NCBI GenBank assembly: GCA_964291335.2
Contig: OZ219749.1
Location: forward strand, 1-64,000
Direction: 5' to 3'
DNA from: G964291335 sp964291335
Lineage (GTDB): Bacteria; Chloroflexota; Dehalococcoidia; Lucifugimonadales; UBA3495
Length of the DNA stretch: 64,000 nucleotides
In this document: positions 7,512 to 14,992 of the stretch, piece after piece
Layout of the letters: each line of letters starts with the position of its first letter
Position numbering within the stretch: position 1 is the stretch's first letter
Translations under genes and position numbers: made by a program
Notes under the pieces: generated by a model
Databases searched by the model: none
The model's input: only the letters and a program-made list of their open reading frames with translations
What the model was told of the DNA's origin: nothing

Positions 7512-8999
7512 ATGACTGCCGTCATCACCGATTACGAACTGATTACTCTGGAATCGGTCCGGGAGCTGTACCGCTGGGTAACCGAATGCCCCCTGGCATC
7601 GGTAGGCGACCTGCGGCAGATCAGCGGCCGGTCTTCCGGCTTCTGTTTCGAGTGGCTGCTGGCGATGGAGCGGGCCGGGTATCTGGTTTCAGTGCCTTTG
7701 GGCTGCAGCATGCGGCGGGTGCGCCGCTGGTATCTCAGCGAATCAGGACTGGCTTGGGGTAGTATGACCGGGCTGACCTGGCATGAGGAATGGCCCAGAT
7801 GCAAGCTGCTGGATCGGCTGGTGCTGGTGGAATGGGCTTATCCGATGGCCTGCTCGGTGGACAATCTGGGCCATCTCACTCATTTTTCCTGGGTTGATAA
7901 TCGCAGCTATGATGCCATTTTTCAGTACGAGGATGGCTGGGTTGCCATGTTGTGGTTTGGGTTGTTCCAGACGGAAACCATGCTGCGTTACCGGATGGAG
8001 CGGCTGCCGCAGGAATTCGCCAGTATGGGCGTTTTTGCCGACCGGCCCTGGCCGGGTCTGTTTATGTTTCTGGTTCCCGATGAATGGCAGCGCGAACTGG
8101 TTTATCGGGTAGCCCGGGATATGCATTTTGAGGATCGGGTTGCTGTCTGGTGTATTGCCGACGGTTCCAGGTACGGCGCGGCCGCGGCGATGCGCAGCCG
8201 GGGTCTGGTTCATCCCCGGGTTGAACTGAAAAGCACCGGCGGCTGGAACTGGGAACGGCGGCTGCAGCAGTCCTATATGTCCGGCAATGCCGGCAGCGCC
8301 ATGACCCGGATTCTCGAAGTGGTCGGGGAGTGGCCGGATGTTTCATCCCAGGATCTGGCGGGAATGATGGGGCCGGGATATACCGGAGACCGGGTTACGC
8401 TGCTGGCCAGGAGTCTCCGGGAATGGGATCTGCTGGAAGTGCGGATGGATGGCCGTTTGCGGCGTTATCGCCTTTCCGGTCGGGGGCGGGATTGTCTGGC
8501 CCGCCGGGATCGGGTTCGCTACCGGGCTACTTCCGGGTTGTCCAGTGGGGGTTCCGGACGCAATATGGAAAGATTGTCCCGGCATGAGGCGGGAGTAATG
8601 TCCCTGTCCCGGGAGTTTATGGAACAGGGTCTCTCGGTGGCGGCCGGGTGGCGTTCCTGGGAACATCTGGCTGACGGCGGCATCGCCCCGGACGCAATGG
8701 TTTACCTGCCGGGCAGTCCGGCGGGCGGCAGCTGGCATTATATTGAGTACGAGCGGTCAGCCCGGGGCTATGCCCGGATCAGCCGGAAACTGGCCGGCTA
8801 TGCTTACGATTTGCGGCAGGATCGCTGGCCGGTGCTGGTAGTCTGCTGGGATGAATCGGCGGAAAGTATTTTTGAGGGAGTCGCCGATGGGGAGGGTATC
8901 CGGATGATTATTACCACCATTGGCCGGCTGGCGGAGCATGGCGCGCTGGGCAATGACCGGTGCTGGCGCTATCGCGGCAGTTGGGTCCGACTGGGTTGA
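7512..8999 (+). CDS. Replication-relaxation family protein
   Basis: This 495-residue protein starts at ATG 7512, two bases after the ATPase stop, so the two are co-transcribed. The N-terminus (VGDLRQISGRSSGFCFEWLLAMERAGYLV) is a winged-helix-like region as found at the start of replication-relaxation (PF13814-type) proteins. A second winged-helix-like region lies near residues 290-330 (EVVGEWPDVSSQDLAGMMG). The C-terminal part has YIEYERSARGYARISRKLAGY, a conserved-looking Glu-Tyr-Glu-Arg patch that in this family precedes a nuclease-like fold. Family members occur next to TraD-like ATPases on actinobacterial and Chloroflexota elements and are thought to act in plasmid replication or DNA relaxation. 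Precise chemistry is unknown. Confidence 0.75.
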   Translation: MTAVITDYELITLESVRELYRWVTECPLASVGDLRQISGRSSGFCFEWLLAMERAGYLVSVPLGCSMRRVRRWYLSESGLAWGSMTGLTWHEEWPRCKLLDRLVLVEWAYPMACSVDNLGHLTHFSWVDNRSYDAIFQYEDGWVAMLWFGLFQTETMLRYRMERLPQEFASMGVFADRPWPGLFMFLVPDEWQRELVYRVARDMHFEDRVAVWCIADGSRYGAAAAMRSRGLVHPRVELKSTGGWNWERRLQQSYMSGNAGSAMTRILEVVGEWPDVSSQDLAGMMGPGYTGDRVTLLARSLREWDLLEVRMDGRLRRYRLSGRGRDCLARRDRVRYRATSGLSSGGSGRNMERLSRHEAGVMSLSREFMEQGLSVAAGWRSWEHLADGGIAPDAMVYLPGSPAGGSWHYIEYERSARGYARISRKLAGYAYDLRQDRWPVLVVCWDESAESIFEGVADGEGIRMIITTIGRLAEHGALGNDRCWRYRGSWVRLG

Positions 9000-9005
9000 T
9001 CCTGT

Positions 9006-9683
9006 TTATTGCCGTCCGGTTCTCCGGCGGTATTCCCACGGCTTTTCATCCCAGTGTCCCCAGACCCCGAGCCCGTGTTGCTCGGCGAGCATCTGAGCCT
9101 GTTTGAGGCATACGCTGTGTTGGTCGTAAGCTCGGTAGAAAGCATGGCCCCTGCTTACCAAGGTAAAATTGACCGGCATTTTCTGGCCGGCGTCGACTAC
9201 TGCTACCGTTCTCCCGTGTAGATCCAGTCCGACCGGGTAAATGGTTACCCGGCTTAATGGAGGAGTCAGGTTTTCCAGCGCTTCTCTGGCAGCCGGGCCG
9301 TAAGTCTGACTCATTTCCGGGGCGTCGATACTCCACAGTCGGATGCGGAGCATTGCTCCCTGAGTCATTATTGCCAGAGTATCGCCGTCAATAACCCGGT
9401 TGATGGTGGCCTTGAAGGGGCGATGGTAGGCTGGCGCCAGCCGGTCCGCTTTGCAGCTTCTGAAGGGCTGGTCCCCGTCGAACTTCGGCGAGTTTTCGGT
9501 GGTTGGCGGGGGTTCGATAGTTTGCCGTTGTTCGGCGGCGCGGATGAATTGGTCCCGGGTCAGGGCGTCGGCGTGGATTGCCGGTTTCCCGTAGCGCGAT
9601 TGGTACAGCTCGGCGCTGAGCGCGATCAGGATGATTAAGCCGGTGATGCCGGCCAGTACTGCTTTCCACATTGCTTTCCCCAC
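9006..9683 (-). CDS. Membrane-anchored thermonuclease (SNase-like)
   Basis: This 225-residue protein has one N-terminal membrane segment (AVLAGITGLIILIALSA), so the enzyme probably faces outward. The SNase fold is clear: INRVIDGDTLAI, then RIRLWSIDAPE, YGPAAREALE, LDLHGRTVAVV and a C-terminal AEQHGLGVWG. The catalytic set is present in family form (Asp in VIDGDT, Arg in LRIRLW, Glu in DAPE, Arg in HGRTVA). It is a calcium-dependent sugar-nonspecific nuclease. Surface nucleases of this type are common beside conjugation genes, where they may process incoming DNA. It is convergent with the replication-relaxation gene (6 nt). Confidence 0.88.
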   Translation of the reverse strand: MGKAMWKAVLAGITGLIILIALSAELYQSRYGKPAIHADALTRDQFIRAAEQRQTIEPPPTTENSPKFDGDQPFRSCKADRLAPAYHRPFKATINRVIDGDTLAIMTQGAMLRIRLWSIDAPEMSQTYGPAAREALENLTPPLSRVTIYPVGLDLHGRTVAVVDAGQKMPVNFTLVSRGHAFYRAYDQHSVCLKQAQMLAEQHGLGVWGHWDEKPWEYRRRTGRQ

Positions 9684-9730
9684 TCTCTGCCGGTTGTCCG
9701 GGCAGTTTAGTAGTTTGGGCTGTTTTGGTC

Positions 9731-9770
9731 AAAAAGCGAACCCCCCGAAATGAATCGGGGGGCGCTTTTT
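9731..9770. terminator. Bidirectional rho-independent terminator
   Basis: AAAAAGCG-aa-CCCCCCGA pairs with TCGGGGGG-CGCTTTTT around a 6-nt loop. T-runs occur on both strands. It lies 73 nt past the stop of the large minus-strand gene ending at 9843 and would terminate it. Confidence 0.88.
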
Positions 9771-9842
9771 ATGCCCTGCAGCCAGGGGTTGCCGGCGTCT
9801 TTTTGGGAGACGCGGTTGAATCGGGGTGTCCGAGGGGGATCG

Positions 9843-12800
9843 TCAGGCTTGTTCCGGGTTGCACACCGTGGCTACCCACAGGTTTTCGGCCTGTTCCCAG
9901 TCCGGGTTCGGCTTGGAGCTTTCGATCCGGGGCATTGGGCCCTGGATTTTCAGCAGCAGCTTGATCGGGCCGGTCGGCTTATACCATGCGCCGCTCGGTT
10001 TCCGTCTCAGTTCCACCGGCTGGTAGTTGGAGGCGTCCCCTTTCAGTTCAGCGATCCGTTTCCTGCTTTCCGCATCGACCAGATAGTACCGGTCTTTTCT
10101 GACTCCATCCCGGGCATGGGCTACGAAGCATTCGGTTCCCGGTTCCAGTTCCACCGGAGTGGCGGTTCGGAGCAGTGCGGTAGGCAGTGATGGACCGGAG
10201 CGGTAATAGGGTTCCACTTCCGTCCAGGGGAGCCAGTGGGTGGCGTACATCTTGATCTCGTTCAGGGTTTTGCCGTCCCTTGGGGAAAAGCGTTTGATGT
10301 CCGACATTCCCAACTGGTTCCATAGTGCAATTATGTCGCCGGGCTTCAGGCCGGGCAGGACTTCCTGCGCGAGGTTATAGGCATCGAGCATTATGCTCTT
10401 TTCCTTTTCCCGCACCCTTTGGGTTAGCTGGTCCAGTTTGAATTTGCGCTGGTCCAGCGTCAGATCCGGGTCTTTCCGGATGCTGTTTTCATCCTTTTTG
10501 GCCTGGGACCAGAGGTTCTTGCGCCGTTCGAACGCGGGAGCGATCAGGTCCACCAGTTCCTGGCAGGGGGGTTCGAGGATCCGGTTCAGCGGTCCGTTCG
10601 CCAGCAGCTGCCTTCGTTTCAGGTTCTGCTGGAGGGTTGCGATGGCCTCGTTCATCGCCTGCCTGGTGGGCTGGTGGTGTTCCTGACAGCGGAGCCTTGG
10701 CCTGATTCCGGCGAAGGGGTCGTTGGTCTGACTCCGGTGCCGCTTTTCGATGGACCGGATAGATCTGCCGAATACGCAGGGGTCCATCGGTTTCCCGGCC
10801 TGAATTGCGTCCAGGATCTCCTGCTCCAGCGCTTCTGCGATGGGAGTGGGGTCCTTGCTGGCGTTCAGGGCCGAGTCAATTACGGCGTCCGAGGTGTTGA
10901 ACTTGTGCTTGGCCGGGTCGTAGAGTCCGGCGTAGTCCAGGTTTGCCACCAGGTTGCACACCTGACCGAGTATCCCCGAGTTTTTGGTCATTTCCAGCAG
11001 ACGGGTTACTACCAGGTTTTCGTCGTTGGTCCACTGGATCGGCTCTTCGAATTCCCGGGCTTTCAGGACGTCGGGGTATTGTGGAGCGCCGTCGTCCTGC
11101 ATGCGATGGAGGCCAGGAAACTTGTGGGAACCGGTTTGCTGATAGAAGTGGTAGCCCACAGTTTGCAGTTTGGCGGCATCGGCGGGGTCCAGTTTAAGCA
11201 CGAAGCCGTCGTCAATGCTGGCGGGCATTCTCCGGATCAGGACCTGGGGATGGCCTTCGGGACTGCGCAGGAATACCAGGGTCAGTTGGTCATCGCCGTC
11301 CGCGGTATCCAGCTCATAGAGATGGATTGCCATATCGTCAGGGTGGAATCCGATGGCTACCAGTTCATCCGGCTTGTTGAAATGCCAGATGAGCCTGGCG
11401 TAGTTGTGCTCCGGGAACGTTGCATTCCAGTAGGGCGGGTAAGCCAGCCAGACCTTTTCGCCGGATACCATGATGCCCGGCACGTTGGTTCTGACCGTTT
11501 TTCCGTCCGGCTGCTGAAGGTTGCGGATTTTCGCCTTGGTCGTGGATTTTCTCAGCCGCGACTGCCAGTTCTTCGATATGCCGCCGGCGGCCGTACCGGT
11601 TACCGACGGGTTCGCGAAGGGACTTTGGCCGCTGCTTTTGTACTCAGCGATGATCCGTCCGAAATCTTCATCCGTGAAGGTGATGCGCTGGTTCGAGTCT
11701 TCCCAATCGTCGTTGGTCCGGTGTTCAATCCGGTTTTGTTCCAGTTCGTCGGTCAGATCCTCTTGCAGCGCTTTGCGCCAGGCTTCCAGGTCCGCGCGTT
11801 CTGCGATTACCTGCGCCTGTTCGGCTATTTCCTCGTAGGAAATGAAGCGATGGAGCAATTCCGAATGGTTCAGGGGTTCGAGATACACGTACCGCTTGTT
11901 CGGCTTGTGCCGTTTGGGCATCAGCTTGCCAATGGTGAACTTTGTGCTGAGTACCTGGTGGTTGATGCTTTCCCGGTCGATCACCATGTCCACATCGGGA
12001 TAGGGAAACTGATGGTCCGGGATCAGAGGGAACAGGCCTTTGCCGGCGTAGTCCGCGCCCAGAAAGACCGGTTGGATTGCGATGATGTCTCCTCCGGTTT
12101 CTGCCTGGGCTGCGCGGATCATCTTCATCCCGGTGGAGTACCGGATGAAGCCGCTGCCATCCCCTGCGTTGCGCTCCGATTGGTTGCTTTTCAGGGTCAG
12201 GTTCAGCGAACCGAGTTTCAGATTGGGCCACCAGGAGGGTTCCGGCGTGAACCAGGCGCCCTGGGACCGGGTGGCGACGCGGAGCCGCTTGGCGATTTTG
12301 CCGGGATCCGCCTCAGGGTTGAAGACCAGTCCACTGACGGATTCCTGCCGATGTTTCGGATTGGGGAACTGAGGCAGGTACGGGATTTCGGTGTATTCCG
12401 CCACGAAGAGGGTCAACCGGCTGTTGGCGGTGGCCTTGTAGATCCGATAGTTGAGCAGGTTCAGGAAGGAATCAATGCATTCGCTCATTTCCTGATGTTT
12501 CTGCTCGGTTGATTCGTCCATTCCGGGAAGGAACCAGGTCATGATTGCCGGGTAGTTCAGTCCCAGAAAGTCGGCTTCATCGAACCAGTTGGAACGGGTG
12601 TTGTTCGGGAGGATCGCCGACCGGGTGAATTCGTACTCCCTGGTGCAGAAACTGGCTAGGCCGTGATTAGCCATGGCGTCCCGAAGTCGTGCGTTGACCC
12701 GCTGCTGCGTGTTTTCCGTTTCCCGATGGAAGATCGTGGCGTGCTGCAGCATATGGTCGGCGCAGGCGCGGAATCCCGGGTCGCTTTCGCAGTGGGTGCA

Positions 12801-12932
12801 CCGGTACTTCTTGCCATTCTGACACTCGGGGCAGCTTAGGTTCAGGAGCGTCAGATAGCTGTTGCGTTCCTTCAGAAGTTCCTGTGCCGCTGGGGACAGG
12901 TTTTCCTGGAACAGGCTTTGTTCCGAGAGCAT
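9843..12932 (-). CDS. Large protein of unknown function with N-terminal zinc-finger motifs
   Basis: This 1029-residue protein has no recognised family. Near residues 34-60 it has three Cys-x2-Cys-like pairs (CPECQNG, CTHCESD, then FRACADH) that could bind one or two zincs. The centre is rich in aromatic residues (WWPNLKLGSLNL, YPPYWNATFPEHNYARLIWHF) and the C-terminal third has long charged helices (LTLDQRKFKLDQLTQRVREKEKS) followed by a small beta domain. It has no signal peptide and no obvious membrane segment. It is a monocistronic gene with its own terminator at 9731-9770. Its place between conjugation genes and a small-RNA-like element suggests a plasmid replication or structural role, which is a guess. 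Confidence 0.75.
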   Translation of the reverse strand: MLSEQSLFQENLSPAAQELLKERNSYLTLLNLSCPECQNGKKYRCTHCESDPGFRACADHMLQHATIFHRETENTQQRVNARLRDAMANHGLASFCTREYEFTRSAILPNNTRSNWFDEADFLGLNYPAIMTWFLPGMDESTEQKHQEMSECIDSFLNLLNYRIYKATANSRLTLFVAEYTEIPYLPQFPNPKHRQESVSGLVFNPEADPGKIAKRLRVATRSQGAWFTPEPSWWPNLKLGSLNLTLKSNQSERNAGDGSGFIRYSTGMKMIRAAQAETGGDIIAIQPVFLGADYAGKGLFPLIPDHQFPYPDVDMVIDRESINHQVLSTKFTIGKLMPKRHKPNKRYVYLEPLNHSELLHRFISYEEIAEQAQVIAERADLEAWRKALQEDLTDELEQNRIEHRTNDDWEDSNQRITFTDEDFGRIIAEYKSSGQSPFANPSVTGTAAGGISKNWQSRLRKSTTKAKIRNLQQPDGKTVRTNVPGIMVSGEKVWLAYPPYWNATFPEHNYARLIWHFNKPDELVAIGFHPDDMAIHLYELDTADGDDQLTLVFLRSPEGHPQVLIRRMPASIDDGFVLKLDPADAAKLQTVGYHFYQQTGSHKFPGLHRMQDDGAPQYPDVLKAREFEEPIQWTNDENLVVTRLLEMTKNSGILGQVCNLVANLDYAGLYDPAKHKFNTSDAVIDSALNASKDPTPIAEALEQEILDAIQAGKPMDPCVFGRSIRSIEKRHRSQTNDPFAGIRPRLRCQEHHQPTRQAMNEAIATLQQNLKRRQLLANGPLNRILEPPCQELVDLIAPAFERRKNLWSQAKKDENSIRKDPDLTLDQRKFKLDQLTQRVREKEKSIMLDAYNLAQEVLPGLKPGDIIALWNQLGMSDIKRFSPRDGKTLNEIKMYATHWLPWTEVEPYYRSGPSLPTALLRTATPVELEPGTECFVAHARDGVRKDRYYLVDAESRKRIAELKGDASNYQPVELRRKPSGAWYKPTGPIKLLLKIQGPMPRIESSKPNPDWEQAENLWVATVCNPEQA

Positions 12933-13016
12933 AGGTCCTCCTCAGACTCACCAGGGCCTTGATGTCCTGCTGCGAGCTTTTTCAATTTACGGATCGCTCT
13001 GGAGATAGACAGCAAT

Positions 13017-13129
13017 GCCCTGCACACCATCAAACCGGTCAGGGTTCGATGGTGGTTCACTATTCGGTTGTTAAAGTGCAGGGCTTAAAAGGGTAGTCGC
13101 CGGTGGTATAAAACTACCGGCGACTTTTT
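13017..13129 (+). ncRNA. Possible structured RNA ending in a rho-independent terminator
   Basis: GCCCTGCAC (13017-13025) pairs with GTGCAGGGC (13076-13084) and encloses a second stem CACCATC/GATGGTG (13025-13031 with 13048-13054). This is followed by a 13-bp stem with one wobble (13095-13107 with 13113-13125) and a T5 run, a canonical plus-strand terminator. No plus-strand protein gene precedes it, so it may end a small RNA antisense to the leader of the 1029-residue gene. I found no convincing promoter. A minus-strand 62-codon frame overlaps and is not favoured. Confidence 0.4.
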
Positions 13130-13180
13130 GTGTGGAGCACGATTGTGGATGGCTGAGTCCACCATCGCTTTGGTTTGGGT

Positions 13181-13450
13181 TTAGAAGTCTTCGTCGTCCA
13201 GGTCAACCGGGGGTTCCTGGGACTCCGGAGCTTCCTCATTGCTGACTTCGGGGCGGGCAAGGCGTTCCCAGTCGAACAGTTCGTAGAGATCGCCCCGGGG
13301 GATGCAAACGGTCGTCGGTACTACCATGAGCACGGTCCGATCGTCGTTTTCCCCTTCGATGGTGAACTTGTAGAGCTTCCGGGGGATAACTCTGACTGCA
13401 CCTTCGAACGCGCCTTTAGCGAGATCTTTCTCGTTGTTGCGGCGTTCCAG
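13181..13450 (-). CDS. Small acidic-tailed protein, start codon unresolved
   Basis: The frame reads LERRNNEKDLAKGAFEG, then VRVIPRKLYKFTIEGEND, TVLMVVPTTVCIPRGDLYELFDW and the acidic tail PPVDLDDEDF before TAA at 13181. It looks like real coding sequence (about 89 residues), but there is no ATG, GTG or TTG at the right place. The frame opens upstream through the hairpin at 13461-13491, which terminates the previous gene. The acidic C-terminus recalls SSB-like tips. The start given is a CTG, taken only as the first codon after the terminator. A frameshifted 5' end is an alternative. Confidence 0.45.
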   Translation of the reverse strand: MERRNNEKDLAKGAFEGAVRVIPRKLYKFTIEGENDDRTVLMVVPTTVCIPRGDLYELFDWERLARPEVSNEEAPESQEPPVDLDDEDF

Positions 13451-13460
13451 TTCAAAGAAA

Positions 13461-13491
13461 ATCGCCCGGTCCAGTGATTGGACCGGGCGAT
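13461..13491 (-). terminator. 12-bp hairpin terminator after the 29-residue gene
   Basis: ATCGCCCGGTCC and GGACCGGGCGAT pair perfectly around 7 nt. On the minus strand the stem is followed by TTTCTTTG. It starts 5 nt past the stop of the small membrane protein at 13497. Confidence 0.8.
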
Positions 13492-13496
13492 TGGGG

Positions 13497-13586
13497 TTAC
13501 TTTTGCTTCCACTGCCACAGGGCCCACACTAGTACAAGAGTGCTTGCCCCCATAATGGCCAGTAGAGTAACGTCAATAACGTCCAT
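13497..13586 (-). CDS. 29-residue single-span membrane protein
   Basis: An ATG at 13586 has a strong ribosome site (GGAGG, 6-7 nt upstream) and encodes MDVIDVTLLAIMGASTLVLV followed by WALWQWKQK. This is one transmembrane helix with a short basic, Trp-rich C-terminal tail. A hairpin terminator follows immediately, so this is a well-formed miniature gene. Function is unknown. Size and shape resemble small regulatory membrane peptides and type I toxins. No antisense RNA was identified, so toxin status is only a possibility. Confidence 0.65.
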   Translation of the reverse strand: MDVIDVTLLAIMGASTLVLVWALWQWKQK

Positions 13587-13729
13587 TTGGCACCTCCAAT
13601 ATATCCAAACGGCTTGAGCTGAACTTTGCTACTGAGTGCTTGAGTAATTGGCCTGGGCTTATGCATTCATAACCCGAACCTAATACTAGCAGGCTTTAGT
13701 CTTAGCCAGACCTTCATATCAGCCAGCAG

Positions 13730-14104
13730 CTACTTTGCCCGATGATGGCTCAGTTGAGCTTCCCAGTACTCTTCTTCGGTCAAGGGACTGGAGGTCATTC
13801 TGACTTCCACTCCGAACCTCTTGCTGGCTTCCCCCTTTCGGACAGCCTGCTTGGCTCCCACTAAACGGCTTTCCTGACCCCGGTTTATGGGAATCTGGGG
13901 CACCATGAACAGGGTCGTCGCGGCGCTGGTATTACCCCGTCCCTGCTTGGTCAGCTGCGCGTTCCCCATGCCAGACACGTAGGTCATGTACTCGGTCTGG
14001 TTGGCGTAGCAGGTCATCGCATTCACAAAGATCGTCTGCGGCGCATTGGCGCTGACGTCCTGGGGCTGCGACACATTTACCACACCGTGCCTGCCGCGAA
14101 TCAT
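13730..14104 (-). CDS. Unknown protein, C-terminal part of a gene split by an 8-bp duplication
   Basis: Starting MIRGRHGVVNVSQPQDV, this 124-residue frame has segments NAPQTIFVNAMTCYANQTEY and TLFMVPQIPINRGQESRL and ends LTEEEYWEAQLSHHRAK. The family is unrecognised. Its ATG overlaps the stop of the 50-codon frame upstream as ATGA. Removing one copy of the CCGGTGAG tandem duplication at 14106-14121 joins both frames into one 172-residue protein (EAQKLTG then MIRGRHG). So this is probably the bulk of a single gene, and the internal ATG would give at most a truncated product. Confidence 0.65.
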   Translation of the reverse strand: MIRGRHGVVNVSQPQDVSANAPQTIFVNAMTCYANQTEYMTYVSGMGNAQLTKQGRGNTSAATTLFMVPQIPINRGQESRLVGAKQAVRKGEASKRFGVEVRMTSSPLTEEEYWEAQLSHHRAK

Positions 14105-14253
14105 GCCGGTGAGCCGGTGAGCTTCTGCGCTTCCTCCTTCCCCACAGCGGCCTCAATGGTAGCGGCGATGCGGTTCAGGGACTGGACGGCCAGATCGACG
14201 TTGGGGGTGCGCTGGGTGTACCGGCTATTGGGCCGAGAGTTGTTCGTGGTCAT
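14101..14253 (-). CDS. Unknown protein, N-terminal 50 residues of the split gene
   Basis: ATG at 14253 has a good ribosome site (GAGGAGG about 10 nt upstream) and encodes MTTNNSRPNSRYTQRTPNVD, a helix-forming LAVQSLNRIAATIEAAVGKE, then ends QKLTGSPA at TGA 14103-14101. The last residues come from the second copy of an 8-bp tandem repeat. Without the extra copy the frame continues into the gene at 13730-14104. The leader upstream carries the second copy of the 50-nt element shared with position 768-818. Confidence 0.65.
   Translation of the reverse strand: MTTNNSRPNSRYTQRTPNVDLAVQSLNRIAATIEAAVGKEEAQKLTGSPA
14106..14121. repeat. 8-bp tandem duplication CCGGTGAG x2
   Basis: Two adjacent perfect copies (14106-14113 and 14114-14121). 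The 8-nt unit is not a multiple of three, so gain or loss of one copy switches the gene at 13730-14253 between split and continuous. Confidence 0.85.
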
Positions 14254-14421
14254 GGTACTAATACCTCCTCGTTATTTAAGGAAACTTTTGTGTGATTTAT
14301 CGGGAGATCTCGTTCTTCCGGTCGCTTACAGCCATTACGGTCGGTTGATTGAGAGTCTCTTGATACAACTTGAGTTTATCCCCCGGTGGGGGAATGGGGC
14401 AAAGCGGTTTACGCCTCGCGG

Positions 14422-14473
14422 GCGATTTTCGGCGCTGCTTCATTGACTGCTCCTATGAGAATAGGCGGTTGAA
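14422..14473 (-). repeat. Copy 2 of the ~50-nt intergenic element
   Basis: On the minus strand it begins TTCAACCGCCTATTCTCATA. It is 21/23 identical to copy 1 over the first part and about 82% identical over 51 nt. It lies about 170 nt upstream of the start at 14253, comparable to copy 1 upstream of the start at 678. Confidence 0.45.
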
Positions 14474-14539
14474 TTTGTTTCTTGAAACCGCTTTTTCGCG
14501 GCCGGTTCAGCCCCGTTGCCGGGGTCTTTTCCCCGGGAG

Positions 14540-14568
14540 TTGACAGGTTTTTTCTTCGGTGGTATCCT
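14540..14568 (+). promoter_or_regulatory. Near-consensus sigma70-type promoter
   Basis: TTGACA (14540-14545) and TATCCT (14563-14568) are separated by exactly 17 nt. There is no plus-strand protein gene downstream. The predicted transcript runs into a terminator at 14622-14650. Confidence 0.65.
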
Positions 14569-14574
14569 TAAAGC

Positions 14575-14650
14575 GTATGGAGCATGTGGTCGTTGCTGGT
14601 ATCCATACTTTTGTGTGATGGGGCCTCGGCGAAAGTCGGGGCCTTTTTTT
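14575..14650 (+). ncRNA. Candidate ~76-nt small RNA
   Basis: The predicted transcript starts about 7 nt after the -10 of the promoter at 14540-14568. A first stem GTATGG/CCATAC (14575-14580 with 14603-14608) is followed by a 9-bp terminator hairpin with a GAAA tetraloop (14622-14630 with 14635-14643) and T7. The promoter, stem and terminator make a complete small-RNA gene between two minus-strand protein genes. The target is unknown. Confidence 0.5.
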
Positions 14651-14676
14651 CCGGGGTTGACGGGAACTCCCTCGTT

Positions 14677-14709
14677 CTGCCAGCCTTTACCGGCAGGGAA
14701 TCGTTTTTT
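14677..14709 (+). terminator. Hairpin with T-run, second of the array
   Basis: CTGCC/GGCAG (14677-14681 with 14692-14696) is followed by GGAATCGTTTTTT. A TTGACG at 14657-14662 precedes it, but no good -10 was seen. Confidence 0.5.
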
Positions 14710-14740
14710 CTGGGTGTTCCCTTAATGGTTGTGGAACGCT

Positions 14741-14775
14741 GGCCCCGGATTGCTCCGGGGCCTTCGTTTGTTTTG
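14741..14775 (+). terminator. 8-bp GC hairpin with T-rich tail, third of the array
   Basis: GGCCCCGG (14741-14748) and CCGGGGCC (14755-14762) pair around ATTGCT and are followed by TTCGTTTGTTTT. Confidence 0.6.
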
Positions 14776-14793
14776 GACCTTTTGCCTCTGGCC

Positions 14794-14832
14794 GGCCCCG
14801 GCCATGCGGGAGAGGAAGGCCGGGGCCCTTTT
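14794..14832 (+). terminator. 10-bp GC hairpin with T-rich tail, fourth of the array
   Basis: GGCCCCGGCC (14794-14803) and GGCCGGGGCC (14818-14827) are followed by CTTTTCC. No plus-strand reading frame of note lies between the hairpins. Confidence 0.55.
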
Positions 14833-14894
14833 CCCGGCAGTGGGACGTTTCCTGCTCCTGCAGCAGGGAATGATTGATTCGCGCATGCCGCAGG

Positions 14895-14931
14895 AAAAAG
14901 CTCCGGCCGTTTTTTTACGCCGGAGCTTTTT
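14895..14931. terminator. Bidirectional terminator of the gene at 14993
   Basis: AAAAAGCTCCGGC (14895-14907) pairs with GCCGGAGCTTTTT (14919-14931). It sits 62 nt past the stop of the minus-strand gene ending at 14993 and would terminate it. It also faces the plus-strand array. Confidence 0.85.
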
Positions 14932-14992
14932 CCTCTGGGCCGGTCCTGCTGCCGGCGCCTGGGCGCGTCCCTTTCACCAGGCGGGGCTGTGT

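Noticed and set aside
10674..12512. Plus-strand 612-codon frame opposite the 1029-residue gene
   Set aside because: It is fully contained in the antisense of a better gene and has biased composition typical of GC-rich shadow frames.
12872..13060. 62-codon minus-strand frame upstream of the 1029-residue gene
   Set aside because: GTG start without a ribosome site, overlap with the next gene's start, and location inside a strongly structured RNA-like region.
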